A stretch of 64,000 nucleotides of DNA from Clostridia bacterium (GCA_017509065.1 JAFWQM010000161.1:45748-109747), one strand, 5' to 3'; counted from the stretch's first letter, positions 36,383 through 45,014 are shown. The notes: generated by a model from the sequence alone, not told the origin. Translations and numbers: made by a program.

Positions 36383-38732
36383 GCTTCTTTTCCCTTTCCG
36401 CATACAGCGTTTTGATTTGCCACGGAGCAAACCGCAAATGGATTTTTTCTTCCGTACCCGGAATTTCTTCCTTTGCGTTTTCCAGCAAATCCGTTTCCCA
36501 AGCACGGACCCAACCGGGGATCGTTACAGTACAGTCCTGCGTTCGCCCTGCTTCCTCGTGGAAACGAATCATCAGGCCTTCTTTTCCTTCCTCCTCAGGA
36601 TGCTTGACAGCGGAAAGCAGGACGGAAGGGCTATCCACCGTCAGCTGACTTTCGGTATCCTTCGCTTCTGTGTCCAACGCGGTATAAACCCGCATCGGCT
36701 CATTCCAGCCCTGGGCCAAACGCAGCACGTCGCTATCCTGCCAGCTTCCCTGATAAGGATACAGCGCAAAGGCGAAGGTATGACTGCCATGTTGGGAGGA
36801 GGTTTCGTCTGGAATCATACCCGCGTAAGAAGCCGTGGGAGAGCGCAGCAGTGTGGTAAGCATCGTGCCGCCCAGGATTTCTACTCCCGGCACGCCATCA
36901 TTGATGAGCGCCAAGCCGCCTTGCTGATCCTCCATCGCTGCAAAGCGCTGCACGGGCCATTCTCCTTTTTGGCAGAAGCCCGGCGTATACGCCCGTCTGC
37001 GCACCACGCCGAAGGGAACTTCATAAATGCCGTCCCCGGCATCCTGTAAGCTGGTATTCAGTTTCAAGCGCAGCCGCTTCCCTTCCGCCTGCCAATGAAC
37101 ATTTACCTGAATCCCCAGCATACGATCACCGGGGCGCAGGGTAAAATCCAGCGTCCAGGATGCCTCCTCCACGAAATTGCCGGAGGCGCGAAGGACAGCG
37201 CCGGACAGACGTTCGACCTGAACAGGCACTGCCCAGGCATATTGTTCAGGAGAGCAAATATCTTCAATTTGGAAGTTTCCTTGATCTCCCTGAAGCACCA
37301 GAAAATCCTTTGCGTTATTCAGCAATACCCGGTTTGTCCTTTTTTCGGTCAGCGAAACGCCTTCCCGCGCATCCACCGTTAATTTGATATATTCATTTTC
37401 CAGCACATTTGAATCGGCAGGGAAAACCGTCTCTTCCTTCTCCGCTTTTTTCAGGTGATACACTTTGGAGGCGCACCCCGGAACGGACGAGAGAAAATAC
37501 AGCTGTCCATGCTCATAAACAGAAGGAACACCGTCCTCCGCGATTTGCATACATGCCGCAATGCCCCAAGGAACTTTTACCCAAGCGGTTCTTTCAAAGG
37601 GCAGGCCGTTGACCACGCGGACAGTGGAACCTTTTTCCGCAAACAAATCTTCCGTGACAGTATCTGCTGTCGCACGAATCCGGCCCAGGCGGGACAGCAC
37701 ATCCTGATAGGTGCAGTCCGGGGTGGAGCCGGTAAACACATCGTGGAACTGAACAAACGCCATATCCCACCAGGCTTCATGCAGTGTTTCATTTCTCGGT
37801 TTGCCCAATAGCGCAAGCCATTTTTCCGCTTGCAGCAGCGCTGTTTCCGTTTTTCTGTTTTGCAGCCGGATCTCCACCCGATTGGCATAGGTGCCGGTAA
37901 ATTCCGGGTTCAGGTCGGAGCTTTCTTCCAGAAAAGCATCCGTGGTTTCCCGCAACTCCCGGAAGAAATTCCGGGGCAGGGAAAAGAAAGCCCGGTCGCC
38001 GTTTGCCTGCGCGTCCCGCATCAGCGCCAGCGCGCCTTCCGCGATCCGGCGGTTGGGGTAGGTTTCATCCTCCACATACACATCCGCTAAAATGGGGCCG
38101 GACAGCTGGGTTTTCCGCATCCGGGCATATGCTTCGTCGATTTGCCTGCCGTTTTGAACGAACTCAAAAAAAATACGACTTCTTTCGGGTGGCGGCAGAT
38201 TGAGCGAGAAGCAGTCCCGGCCCACGGTCAGCAGCTTTTCCCCGTCCAGCCCGACGCATAAAAATACGTCCTCCCGCTTGGCGCCGCCAAAGCGGGTGCC
38301 CATCATATTGTAAATACCGAAGCCTGCCATGATTTGAGGCAAATTCGCGGGGCTGCCAAAAGCATCCACCACCCAGCCTGTAGTCACCTTGGCCCCCATA
38401 TGTGCTTCAAACCAGTGCAGCCCGTACAATTGATTCCGAATGAAGCTTTCCCCACAGGGCATATTGCTGTCCATGGTGGACGCCATACCGCCCACCACCT
38501 CGATTCGACCCGCTTCCACCAAGGCGCGCAGACGGCGAACCAGGTCCGGCCTGCGTTTTTCCAGGCTCCTGTAATGGTACGCCTGCTCAATCATATACGT
38601 CATATCGGGATACTGCTCCATAAGATCCAGCAGGATCACGGTAAACTGCTCCAAATAATCGGCATACATGGCTTCATCGCCGTGCCAGGCCAAGTCAATG
38701 TGGCAGGTGCCCATGACATGATAGGTTTTCAT
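36375..38732 (-). CDS. GH38 alpha-mannosidase
   Basis: 785 residues. HIDLAWHGDE (11-20; His11 and Asp13 bind the metal) and TTGWVVDAFGSPANLPQI with nucleophile Asp123 mark the catalytic domain of family 38. A helical bundle and large beta domains follow to the C-terminus. Shorter than many GH38 enzymes (about 850-1050), but the beta domains are present. Cytoplasmic; releases mannose from alpha-mannosides such as N-glycan fragments. Starts 18 bases after the glycyl radical enzyme gene. Confidence 0.92.
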   Translation of the reverse strand: MKTYHVMGTCHIDLAWHGDEAMYADYLEQFTVILLDLMEQYPDMTYMIEQAYHYRSLEKRRPDLVRRLRALVEAGRIEVVGGMASTMDSNMPCGESFIRNQLYGLHWFEAHMGAKVTTGWVVDAFGSPANLPQIMAGFGIYNMMGTRFGGAKREDVFLCVGLDGEKLLTVGRDCFSLNLPPPERSRIFFEFVQNGRQIDEAYARMRKTQLSGPILADVYVEDETYPNRRIAEGALALMRDAQANGDRAFFSLPRNFFRELRETTDAFLEESSDLNPEFTGTYANRVEIRLQNRKTETALLQAEKWLALLGKPRNETLHEAWWDMAFVQFHDVFTGSTPDCTYQDVLSRLGRIRATADTVTEDLFAEKGSTVRVVNGLPFERTAWVKVPWGIAACMQIAEDGVPSVYEHGQLYFLSSVPGCASKVYHLKKAEKEETVFPADSNVLENEYIKLTVDAREGVSLTEKRTNRVLLNNAKDFLVLQGDQGNFQIEDICSPEQYAWAVPVQVERLSGAVLRASGNFVEEASWTLDFTLRPGDRMLGIQVNVHWQAEGKRLRLKLNTSLQDAGDGIYEVPFGVVRRRAYTPGFCQKGEWPVQRFAAMEDQQGGLALINDGVPGVEILGGTMLTTLLRSPTASYAGMIPDETSSQHGSHTFAFALYPYQGSWQDSDVLRLAQGWNEPMRVYTALDTEAKDTESQLTVDSPSVLLSAVKHPEEEGKEGLMIRFHEEAGRTQDCTVTIPGWVRAWETDLLENAKEEIPGTEEKIHLRFAPWQIKTLYAEREKKHE

Positions 38733-38750
38733 GATTGCCTCTCTTTGCCT

Positions 38751-41060
38751 TTATGCGTTCAGACAGCGTTCCTCATCGTACAAAGACCGGCTGAGGAGCT
38801 CCTCCTGCACCGCGCGGTCCAGATGGATGAACACGGCGGAGTACCCCGCCACTCGGACAATTAAATCAGTATGGTTTTCCGGATGGATCATGGCGTCCTC
38901 CAGTTCCCCTTTGTCCGCCACTGTCACCATCAAATGGCATCCGCCCTGATCGAAATAGACCTTGAACATGCTTTCAATCAAATCCCGATGGGAGCGGAAC
39001 ATGCTGCGGGAGAACTTGATGTTCTGCACGCTGCCGGCGTGATATTTGGCGTTGAAGGTGCGCAGGGAATTGAGCAGGGCGGTGGGGCCCTCGTGATCCG
39101 CGCCGCCCTGGGGATTGTTGGCGGGATTCATGTACATGCTGCTGAGCCGCCCATCCGGGGAAGCCGCCGTGCGCAAGCCCCATTCCGTGTTCAGGGAATT
39201 ATTGCTGATCACGATCAGAAAATACTGCATTCCAGCTCGGATGCCCCGCTCCCGGATACCCTTAGAAACATATTCATACAGCCTGTTGGCCATGCTGTCT
39301 GCGGTATCCAGATCATTGCCGTATTTATCGCAGTTCAGGCAATCCCGGCGGATGCTTTCATAGCCCTGGAAATTGTGCAGCAATGCTTCTTCCAATTGCG
39401 GCAGCGTGTATTTCTTCGTATCGAACACCAGATGCTTCACCGCCCACAGAGAATCGGAAGCGTTGATATTGCCATAGGTTTCGCAGGTGCCGCCCAGGTA
39501 TTGCACCCCGCCGTCCAGCAGCGCTTTACCCCGTTCCAGGCAGTCATCCATCAGGATGCTGTTGAACAGGAAGCATACGTGCTCGTTCATCACGCCGTAA
39601 GACCGGTACTGGGCCTGAATGGACAAATCCATATAATAATCCAGCAGTTCCCGGTACCCATCCCAAAACGCTTCAAAGGAGGAAATGTCCGCCATATTCC
39701 GGGGCGGGATCGGACCCAGCTTATTTTGCCCGTCCATGGGATCGATGCCATGATTCATGTAGATGGTTAGGATTTTCAGCAGATTGATGCAGATATTGGG
39801 CGTTCCCGTGCTTTTGCCCCACAGCACAAATTCCGTGCAGCCAAAGGGCACATAGCGGGCAGCCTCCTCCTCTGTCACCCGCATCCCGTAAGCCACAGCG
39901 GGCACGTTCACATCATCGTTGTACAGCGTGGGATAGGTGGCCCCGGCCCCCAGCGCGTCCATGGCTTCCTGCCAGATGCTTTCGTCGGTTTCGTGATCGA
40001 ACCGCAGGGTAAACTGAGGCTCCACATATTTCACGTCCTTGCATACCTTCATAGCAATGTGCAGAAAACGGTCCGCTTCCTTCGGATGCTTCCTTCCTTT
40101 TCCGCCCACGATCACCCGGCCGTTTACAGTCGTGCGCCGATTTTCGATCATGGTCCACAGGGATTTGAGATATTGGTACGCTTCATCCTCTGTGAGTCTG
40201 CCTTCGTCCAAATCCTTTGCCAGATAAGGGCCCAGGAAGTCATCCAGGCGGCCATAATTGATCACCCCAGCCAGCAGAGCGTACAGCCAGAAAAGCTGCA
40301 GAGCTTCATGGAAGGTTTCGGGCTTTTCCGTCCGGATACGGGAAAGCCCGTCCGCCATGCGGGCCAGTTCCTGTTGGCGCTTTTCATCCTTTGTTGTATT
40401 CATTTGTCTAAGCGTTTGCTCCCGAAGCGCGTCCGAGCAAGCTGTCACCAGATCCAGGCAATCCAAGCAGGCGGAATAGAAGCTGTTCTCCGGCGCAGCT
40501 TTCATTTTTTCTTCAATGAGCGCTTTGAGTCCGGAAATCCCGTGATCCAGCAATTTGGGATAATCTAGCATCATGCCGGACAGCCGGGCCGTGGCAATAA
40601 GCGGATATTCCGTATCGATGAACCGCCCGATGGTGGTATCCGTCAGCACTTCCCGGCAGTACTGGGTTTTCAGATCGTGATCCAGCCAGTATTGGTACAG
40701 CTTTTCCACCCGATCGAACCCATCCGGAAGGACCTCTGCGATTTCTTTTTGGAATGCCCGCAGCTTATTGAACACGCAGTAATGCCCCACGCCGCCCACC
40801 GAAGTGACCGTGCCAAACCCAATGGGCAGAAAATCCAGCCTGCCGGCGATCAAATCCTGCGCCTCGATGGAACGAAACATCGCTGGGAAAATCACCCGCA
40901 GGCACGCCACCTCGCGCTGGGCTTTTTCCTCTCTTGTATACCGGCTGTGTACCCGGGTGTATTCCTCCATGATCTCCAATTGCCGCACAAGCGGCTTTTC
41001 ACAGGGAATTTTCCAGCTGACCTCCACATTCTGCGCGCCTTCCACATTGAATTTCGCCAT
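38751..41060 (-). CDS. Glycyl radical enzyme with Cys-x-Glu active site
   Basis: 769 residues, complete; ATG after CAGGAGGACACC. The radical cysteine is Cys408 in VPFGCTEF with Glu410 two residues on; the glycyl radical loop is IVRVAGYSA with Gly739. The Cys-x-Glu arrangement is that of eliminating members (dehydratases, choline and isethionate lyases), not of pyruvate formate-lyase. The enzyme needs a radical SAM activase, and none is encoded in the window. It lies between NanE and GH38 genes, suggesting a sugar-derived substrate. It is related throughout to the truncated enzyme at 1-1334, but not identical, so the two likely differ in substrate. Confidence 0.93.
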   Translation of the reverse strand: MAKFNVEGAQNVEVSWKIPCEKPLVRQLEIMEEYTRVHSRYTREEKAQREVACLRVIFPAMFRSIEAQDLIAGRLDFLPIGFGTVTSVGGVGHYCVFNKLRAFQKEIAEVLPDGFDRVEKLYQYWLDHDLKTQYCREVLTDTTIGRFIDTEYPLIATARLSGMMLDYPKLLDHGISGLKALIEEKMKAAPENSFYSACLDCLDLVTACSDALREQTLRQMNTTKDEKRQQELARMADGLSRIRTEKPETFHEALQLFWLYALLAGVINYGRLDDFLGPYLAKDLDEGRLTEDEAYQYLKSLWTMIENRRTTVNGRVIVGGKGRKHPKEADRFLHIAMKVCKDVKYVEPQFTLRFDHETDESIWQEAMDALGAGATYPTLYNDDVNVPAVAYGMRVTEEEAARYVPFGCTEFVLWGKSTGTPNICINLLKILTIYMNHGIDPMDGQNKLGPIPPRNMADISSFEAFWDGYRELLDYYMDLSIQAQYRSYGVMNEHVCFLFNSILMDDCLERGKALLDGGVQYLGGTCETYGNINASDSLWAVKHLVFDTKKYTLPQLEEALLHNFQGYESIRRDCLNCDKYGNDLDTADSMANRLYEYVSKGIRERGIRAGMQYFLIVISNNSLNTEWGLRTAASPDGRLSSMYMNPANNPQGGADHEGPTALLNSLRTFNAKYHAGSVQNIKFSRSMFRSHRDLIESMFKVYFDQGGCHLMVTVADKGELEDAMIHPENHTDLIVRVAGYSAVFIHLDRAVQEELLSRSLYDEERCLNA

Positions 41061-41078
41061 GGTGTCCTCCTGTACGAG

Positions 41079-41115
41079 TTTTTTCCCCCCGGCCCCCTTC
41101 CGAGAAAGGCAATAA
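41079..41115. repeat. Partial copy of the dispersed repeat, stem deleted
   Basis: The reverse complement reads CTTTCTCGGAAGGGGGCCGG then GGGGAAAAAACTC, matching the two outer flanks of the elements at 2724 and 55019 without the central hairpin. It lies in the 105-base gap between the NanE and glycyl radical enzyme genes. Confidence 0.55.
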
Positions 41116-41165
41116 AAGGAGAAGCATTTTATACTTCAAAAAAGTTTTGCTTCATTACCAGTTTC

Positions 41166-41909
41166 TTAATGCTTACTCCGTTCCGCGTCCCGCCAGTTAT
41201 CCTGAAGCCCGCCGATCAAATCCACAAACCGCTTGGCAATCAAATGCGGACGGGTGATAGCGCTGCCCACAACCACGGCGTCAGCCCCCAGATACAGGCA
41301 CTTCACCGCGTCCTCAGGGGTATAAATATGGCCTTCCATCACCATGAACGCCCGGTCTCCCAAGTCCCGGCACATCCGGGCAAATTGACGCAGATCGGGA
41401 TATTCGATGTTTTTCGTTTCTTCGGTATAGCCGTACAGCGTTGGGCCAACCAAATCAGCCCCCAAGTCCACCGCTCGCTTCGCTTCCTCATAGTTGGATA
41501 CATCGGCAAAAATCAGCGCTTCCGGAATTTCCTTTTTTACGATGGGAAGCAGCTCCCAAGCCTTCTTTCCCTCATGGTTGATCTGATCCGTGCAGTCGAT
41601 GGCGATGATGTCCGCTCCGGCTTCCCATACGGCTTTCGCCGCTTCCAGCGTAGGCGTGATGAATACGCTGGTGTCCGCATGCCAAATTTTATAAAGCCCG
41701 ATCAGTGGCAAATCCACGGCTTCTTTGATCAGCCTGATCTGCTCCGGTTCGTTGGCACGGATGCCCACGGCGCCCGCCCATTGGGCGGCCTTTGCCATTT
41801 TCACCACGAAATCCAAGGAATACACCGGGTCGTCCGGCTGCACCTGACAGGAAACGATCAGGCCGCCCTTTAAAGCTTTCAGAATGTTTTCTTTCATGTT
41901 TCGCATCAT
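41166..41909 (-). CDS. nanE: N-acetylmannosamine-6-phosphate 2-epimerase (NanE family)
   Basis: 247 residues, ATG after AAGGAG with 6-base spacing. TIM-barrel pattern GGLIVSCQVQPDDP (15-28), GAVGIRANEPEQI (46-58), LIGLYKIWHADT with catalytic Lys74, IIAIDCTDQI and the phosphate site VVGSAITRP. It converts ManNAc-6-phosphate to GlcNAc-6-phosphate in sialic acid or ManNAc catabolism. NanA, NanK and NagA are not visible beside it, although a DapA/NanA-family gene begins at 63854. It could act on a related sugar phosphate in this operon. 2 bases after the GH94-like gene. Confidence 0.88.
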   Translation of the reverse strand: MMRNMKENILKALKGGLIVSCQVQPDDPVYSLDFVVKMAKAAQWAGAVGIRANEPEQIRLIKEAVDLPLIGLYKIWHADTSVFITPTLEAAKAVWEAGADIIAIDCTDQINHEGKKAWELLPIVKKEIPEALIFADVSNYEEAKRAVDLGADLVGPTLYGYTEETKNIEYPDLRQFARMCRDLGDRAFMVMEGHIYTPEDAVKCLYLGADAVVVGSAITRPHLIAKRFVDLIGGLQDNWRDAERSKH

Positions 41910-41911
41910 GC

Positions 41912-44077
41912 TCAGCTCCTTCTTTTTTCATCGCATAAAACCAAATATCCCAGCAGTTTCCATGCATGGGGATGGGCGCAGAATGGCACAAAGGGATGAT
42001 CCACCCAGGCGGCATACAGCCCTTCACGATCAGACAAAGTGGATTCCAGACTGTCCGGCGCAGTCCATTGACCTACCCAGTAATCGGGGTAGCATTCCGC
42101 AAAATGCTGAAAAGTCAGCCTGTCCAGCAGTTTCCGCCCGGCCTCCCGGTCAAAATGGGACAGGGCCAGCAGGAGCACGCCCTGATGGGCAAACCACATT
42201 CCGCCGTCCTCACCTCTGCCGCCATTTTCCGGCCAAAGAGGTTTTTCCCGGGTGCGGGCTCCCAGCTTTTCAGGCGCGATCAGCTTGTCCCACAGTAGCG
42301 CCAGCAGCTTCTTCTTACGTTCCAAAGGGTAGTCCGACATCAGCAGCATCCAAATCTGCGCTTCAATGCACAGTCTGTCTTCACCAAAACGCAATGCGGG
42401 ATCGTCGTCAAAACCGATATAGCATCGCGGCGCATAGTCGCGTGCGCCCAGGTCCTTCATAAAAGCCTGATACAGCTTCTCCCGCCAGGCACGCATTTCC
42501 AAAATCCAATCCGTCCAGTCAGGGTTCTTTGCCTTTTCCATTTCATCAATAAACCGGGGTAATACAGCCAGCGCCATGGCGGTGTTCATGTGGGATTCCG
42601 CCACCTGAGCGTAAACATTGGGAGAATAGGGGTGGAAAAAGCTGTCGCTCCAATCCGAATTGCGCATCATCACCAGTCCGTGCCGCCCGCAGCGCACCAC
42701 ATCCCGGAGGTATACAAACGCGCGGAGCAGAGCATCCGCCACGGTATGGGTCCTGCCGTTTTCCACTGGGTAAAAGGCGATTTCTTCTTTCAGAAAATCA
42801 AGATCGCCCGTTCCGTGCAGGTATTCCCCCATCGCCATGAATAAATACAGCTGCGGATCGCTTTCCCAATACACGTCCTGGTCCTCATAGCCGTAGCCCA
42901 CGTCCTGCCGGATGATGCGGCCATTCTCGCCCATGTGCTTCATCACGAACCGCAGGCAGGATTTGGCCAGCGCGGGATTCAGGCGGATTTCCGGCAGCAG
43001 ATGCTGTATATGATCCCGCTGGGAAGCGTTTTGGCCCAGGCGATAGGCGTACACAGAACCCTGGGGGATGAACGTTTCATCAAAATACCGGTGGTAGGTG
43101 GCCATGCATTCCAGCACATAGGCATTCCAGCTCATTTCCCAGCGAAGCGTTTCGTTCTGCTCCTGAGAAAAATCAGGCAATACGCGCTTCCAGGCGTCCG
43201 AAATGTTTTCAAAGGCTTTCATTCCGGATACATATGCTGCGATTCCTTTTTCTCCGTCATAGGAAAGCCCCGTCAGAAAAACGATTTCCCGCTTTTCACC
43301 AGGGTTCAGCGCCAGTTCAGCCGACGCGGAAAGCACATCCCATTCCGCATGGGCTTGTGCATTTTGCAACGCTTGAAGAAAGACCAGCGGCGGAAAACAA
43401 TCGTAGGGATACCGACCCTTTTCGTTTTCAGCGGCTTTCATGGTTTTCAAAAATCTGCAGCGCAGCTGGGCCTGGGCCAATTGTCCGTCCGATTTCATTG
43501 TGTTTTCATAACGGACAAGGGGATGATCCCCGAGTTGATCTCCCTGGAAAGACAGCATACAGCCTTGAACCGGAATCTCTTCTGAAAAAGTGACCCGCAC
43601 CGGTTCTTTGTTTGTGTTTTCAACTACAATTTGGAAACGCAGACAGGGCAGCCCATCCTTCACCGACAGTGAAGGCGCGGCGCTGATCTGCCGGACAACG
43701 CGCACGCCGCAGGCGCTTTTCTGATACTGCGCATACCCTGCGCCAAAGCTTTCCTCCGCCTGTTCAAAAGGTTCCTCTCCAGCCAGCATGATGGAAGTCG
43801 CATGATTCCCCTGATGGACAGTTAGCACCGCACGGTTGGAATAACCGTTGACCGGCTCATGGTTCAGGCGCATCCAGCCTCTTTCCCCGGAAAGAATTTC
43901 TATCTGTCCGCTTACATGGGCAAAAGCCGTCAAACGATGATTCCCCAGGATAAAGCAGGGATCGGGAGGCAGGGCGGCGTCACTTCCGGTTTTATCAAGC
44001 GATTGAACGGGATACCTTCCCAAATACCGGTAAACCGGCAATCCCGCCGAATCCCATTGATATACTTGCCCTTTCAT
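41912..44077 (-). CDS. GH94-like phosphorylase/glycosidase
   Basis: 721 residues from the ATG at 44075-44077 (AAGGAGG, 9-base spacing); 17 extra upstream codons are unlikely to be used. An N-terminal beta-sandwich (1-260) is followed by a helical barrel with YRLGQNASQRDHIQHLLPEIRLNP (about 335), YEDQDVYWESDPQLYLFMAMGEYL and MMRNSDWSDSFF, which corresponds to the GDWND-type catalytic Asp region of GH94 phosphorylases but is diverged. It could be a phosphorylase or a hydrolase. First gene of its operon, with an operator-like motif at 44168-44196. Confidence 0.65.
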   Translation of the reverse strand: MKGQVYQWDSAGLPVYRYLGRYPVQSLDKTGSDAALPPDPCFILGNHRLTAFAHVSGQIEILSGERGWMRLNHEPVNGYSNRAVLTVHQGNHATSIMLAGEEPFEQAEESFGAGYAQYQKSACGVRVVRQISAAPSLSVKDGLPCLRFQIVVENTNKEPVRVTFSEEIPVQGCMLSFQGDQLGDHPLVRYENTMKSDGQLAQAQLRCRFLKTMKAAENEKGRYPYDCFPPLVFLQALQNAQAHAEWDVLSASAELALNPGEKREIVFLTGLSYDGEKGIAAYVSGMKAFENISDAWKRVLPDFSQEQNETLRWEMSWNAYVLECMATYHRYFDETFIPQGSVYAYRLGQNASQRDHIQHLLPEIRLNPALAKSCLRFVMKHMGENGRIIRQDVGYGYEDQDVYWESDPQLYLFMAMGEYLHGTGDLDFLKEEIAFYPVENGRTHTVADALLRAFVYLRDVVRCGRHGLVMMRNSDWSDSFFHPYSPNVYAQVAESHMNTAMALAVLPRFIDEMEKAKNPDWTDWILEMRAWREKLYQAFMKDLGARDYAPRCYIGFDDDPALRFGEDRLCIEAQIWMLLMSDYPLERKKKLLALLWDKLIAPEKLGARTREKPLWPENGGRGEDGGMWFAHQGVLLLALSHFDREAGRKLLDRLTFQHFAECYPDYWVGQWTAPDSLESTLSDREGLYAAWVDHPFVPFCAHPHAWKLLGYLVLCDEKRRS

Positions 44078-44126
44078 TCTGATCCGCCTCCTTGTTCCGC
44101 AAATCTTTCGTTTGCAGGATGCATTC

Positions 44127-44132
44127 ATTATA
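44127..44132 (-). promoter_or_regulatory. -10 box of the GH94-like/NanE/GRE operon
   Basis: TATAAT on the minus strand, 50 bases before the start codon. No convincing -35 at 16-18 bases (ACAAAG), consistent with dependence on an activator bound at 44168-44196. Confidence 0.45.
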
Positions 44133-44167
44133 AACGAAAATACGCTGCGCTTTGTCTATAAAGTCGG

Positions 44168-44196
44168 GATAAAATCAGAATGTACGTTTTTTATAT
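44168..44196 (-). promoter_or_regulatory. Candidate operator, TATAAAAAACGTACA motif
   Basis: Minus strand TATAAAAAACGTACATTCTGA then TTTTATCC: the first 16 bases are identical to the site at 4682, and the following YCTGA block is shared as well. It lies 36 bases upstream of the -10 box, a usual place for an AraC-type activator. Confidence 0.5.
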
Positions 44197-44223
44197 CCCT
44201 ATGTGACTCCCAGATGTGGCAAA

Positions 44224-44346
44224 TCAAGCAAAGATCTTCGCCGGGTTTTCGTAGCTCATCGCATGAATGAGTTGTTCACTGATTCCCTTTTGCCGCATCC
44301 ACGGAATGACATGACTTGTATGAAATTGGTCTAAATATGTATAACC
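44224..44346 (-). pseudogene. C-terminal fragment of a phosphotriesterase-like hydrolase
   Basis: About 40 codons ending at TGA 44224-44226. The translation includes the pattern HVIPWMRQKGISEQLI and ENPAKIFA, which is the C-terminal helix pair and ENPxRxF signature of phosphotriesterase-family proteins. Homology ends around 44345, exactly where an oppositely oriented fragment begins. Confidence 0.55.
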
Positions 44347-44580
44347 CTTTCAGCCGGAAATCTACGGGTATGATTATTCCAAGAAGCTCCAAGGAAGAAT
44401 CGCCATTTGGGGCGGCATCAGCACGCAGCGCGATTTGCCTTATAAAACGCCTGATGAAATCAAAAGAATCACCCGCGCATTGCTTAACGCGTTTCTGAAA
44501 GGCGGATTGGTAGCGGCGCCGACCCACGCCGTACCAGGCGTATCGAAGCCATGATGGAAGTGCTTTTGCGGCAGGGATAA
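44345..44580 (+). pseudogene. C-terminal fragment of a uroporphyrinogen decarboxylase-like methyltransferase
   Basis: The frame from 44345 reads PFQPEIYGYDYSKKL, GRIAIWGGISTQRDLPYKTP, then GGLVAAPTHAVPGVSK, the typical C-terminal half of URO-D/MtaA-type proteins. An in-frame stop comes at 44552; a one-base shift restores MMEVLLRQG and a stop at 44578. The N-terminal half is missing and there is no start or ribosome site. Members work in corrinoid methyl transfer. Confidence 0.65.
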
Positions 44581-44659
44581 ATCCAAGTATCCATAGGGGA
44601 AAAACATACAGGCTGGCATGTCCATGATTAGCATGAAAACAGGAAAATATTTCTGGTAA

Positions 44660-44781
44660 GTAAAAGTGCTGGTACAGATGGCAATCGATGAGGGTGTTCC
44701 GGTACAGACCATTCTGGAGAAAAAAGAAAGAAAACTATCAGATGGCAGAAAAGAAAAATATATTACCTTCTATCCACGATA
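44660..44781 (+). pseudogene. Possible N-terminal scrap of a corrinoid protein
   Basis: LVQMAIDEGVPVQTILEK resembles the first helices of cobalamin-binding methyltransferase subunits; the frame then runs into Lys-rich noise and a stop. A corrinoid protein would be a usual neighbour of the URO-D-like gene. Weak evidence. The rest of 44133-44855 has no gene. Confidence 0.25.
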
Positions 44782-44797
44782 AGTTCAAAATGAAAAT

Positions 44798-44828
44798 CCA
44801 CCGTGTGTATTGATACACAACACGGTGG
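44798..44828. terminator. Hairpin terminator
   Basis: CCACCGTGT and ACACGGTGG form a perfect stem over a TATTGATAC-type loop; on the minus strand it is followed by ATTTTCATTTT, placing it after the small nuclease-like tail gene. Confidence 0.6.
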
Positions 44829-44855
44829 AAAGGGTGCGTTAGTTCACAAGAGGCT

Positions 44856-45014
44856 TTATGCCTGTTTTTTCACAAATTCATCAACGGTCATACTGGCTTC
44901 GTCTGCCGCTTCTTGCAGCGTCAGACGATTTTTTTGAAAGAGAGAAACAAGACCTTTCAGCTGCCCTTTTACCTCGCCTTCCAGCATACCTGCGGCTCTG
45001 GATTCTGTTCGCAT
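44856..45014 (-). pseudogene. C-terminal tail of an Rpn/PD-(D/E)XK-type nuclease or transposase
   Basis: 52 codons: MRTESRAAGMLEGEVKGQ, a long helix, then RLTLQEAADEASMTVDEF. This EGE-repeat plus final helix-turn-helix-like helix pair is the usual C-terminus of recombination-promoting nuclease (Rpn) family proteins; the catalytic nuclease domain is absent. It has an ATG but no clear ribosome site. Probably decayed. Confidence 0.5.

Noticed and set aside
38751..41060. Assignment as pyruvate formate-lyase
   Set aside because: The Cys-Cys pair of that enzyme is absent; Cys-x-Glu indicates another reaction.
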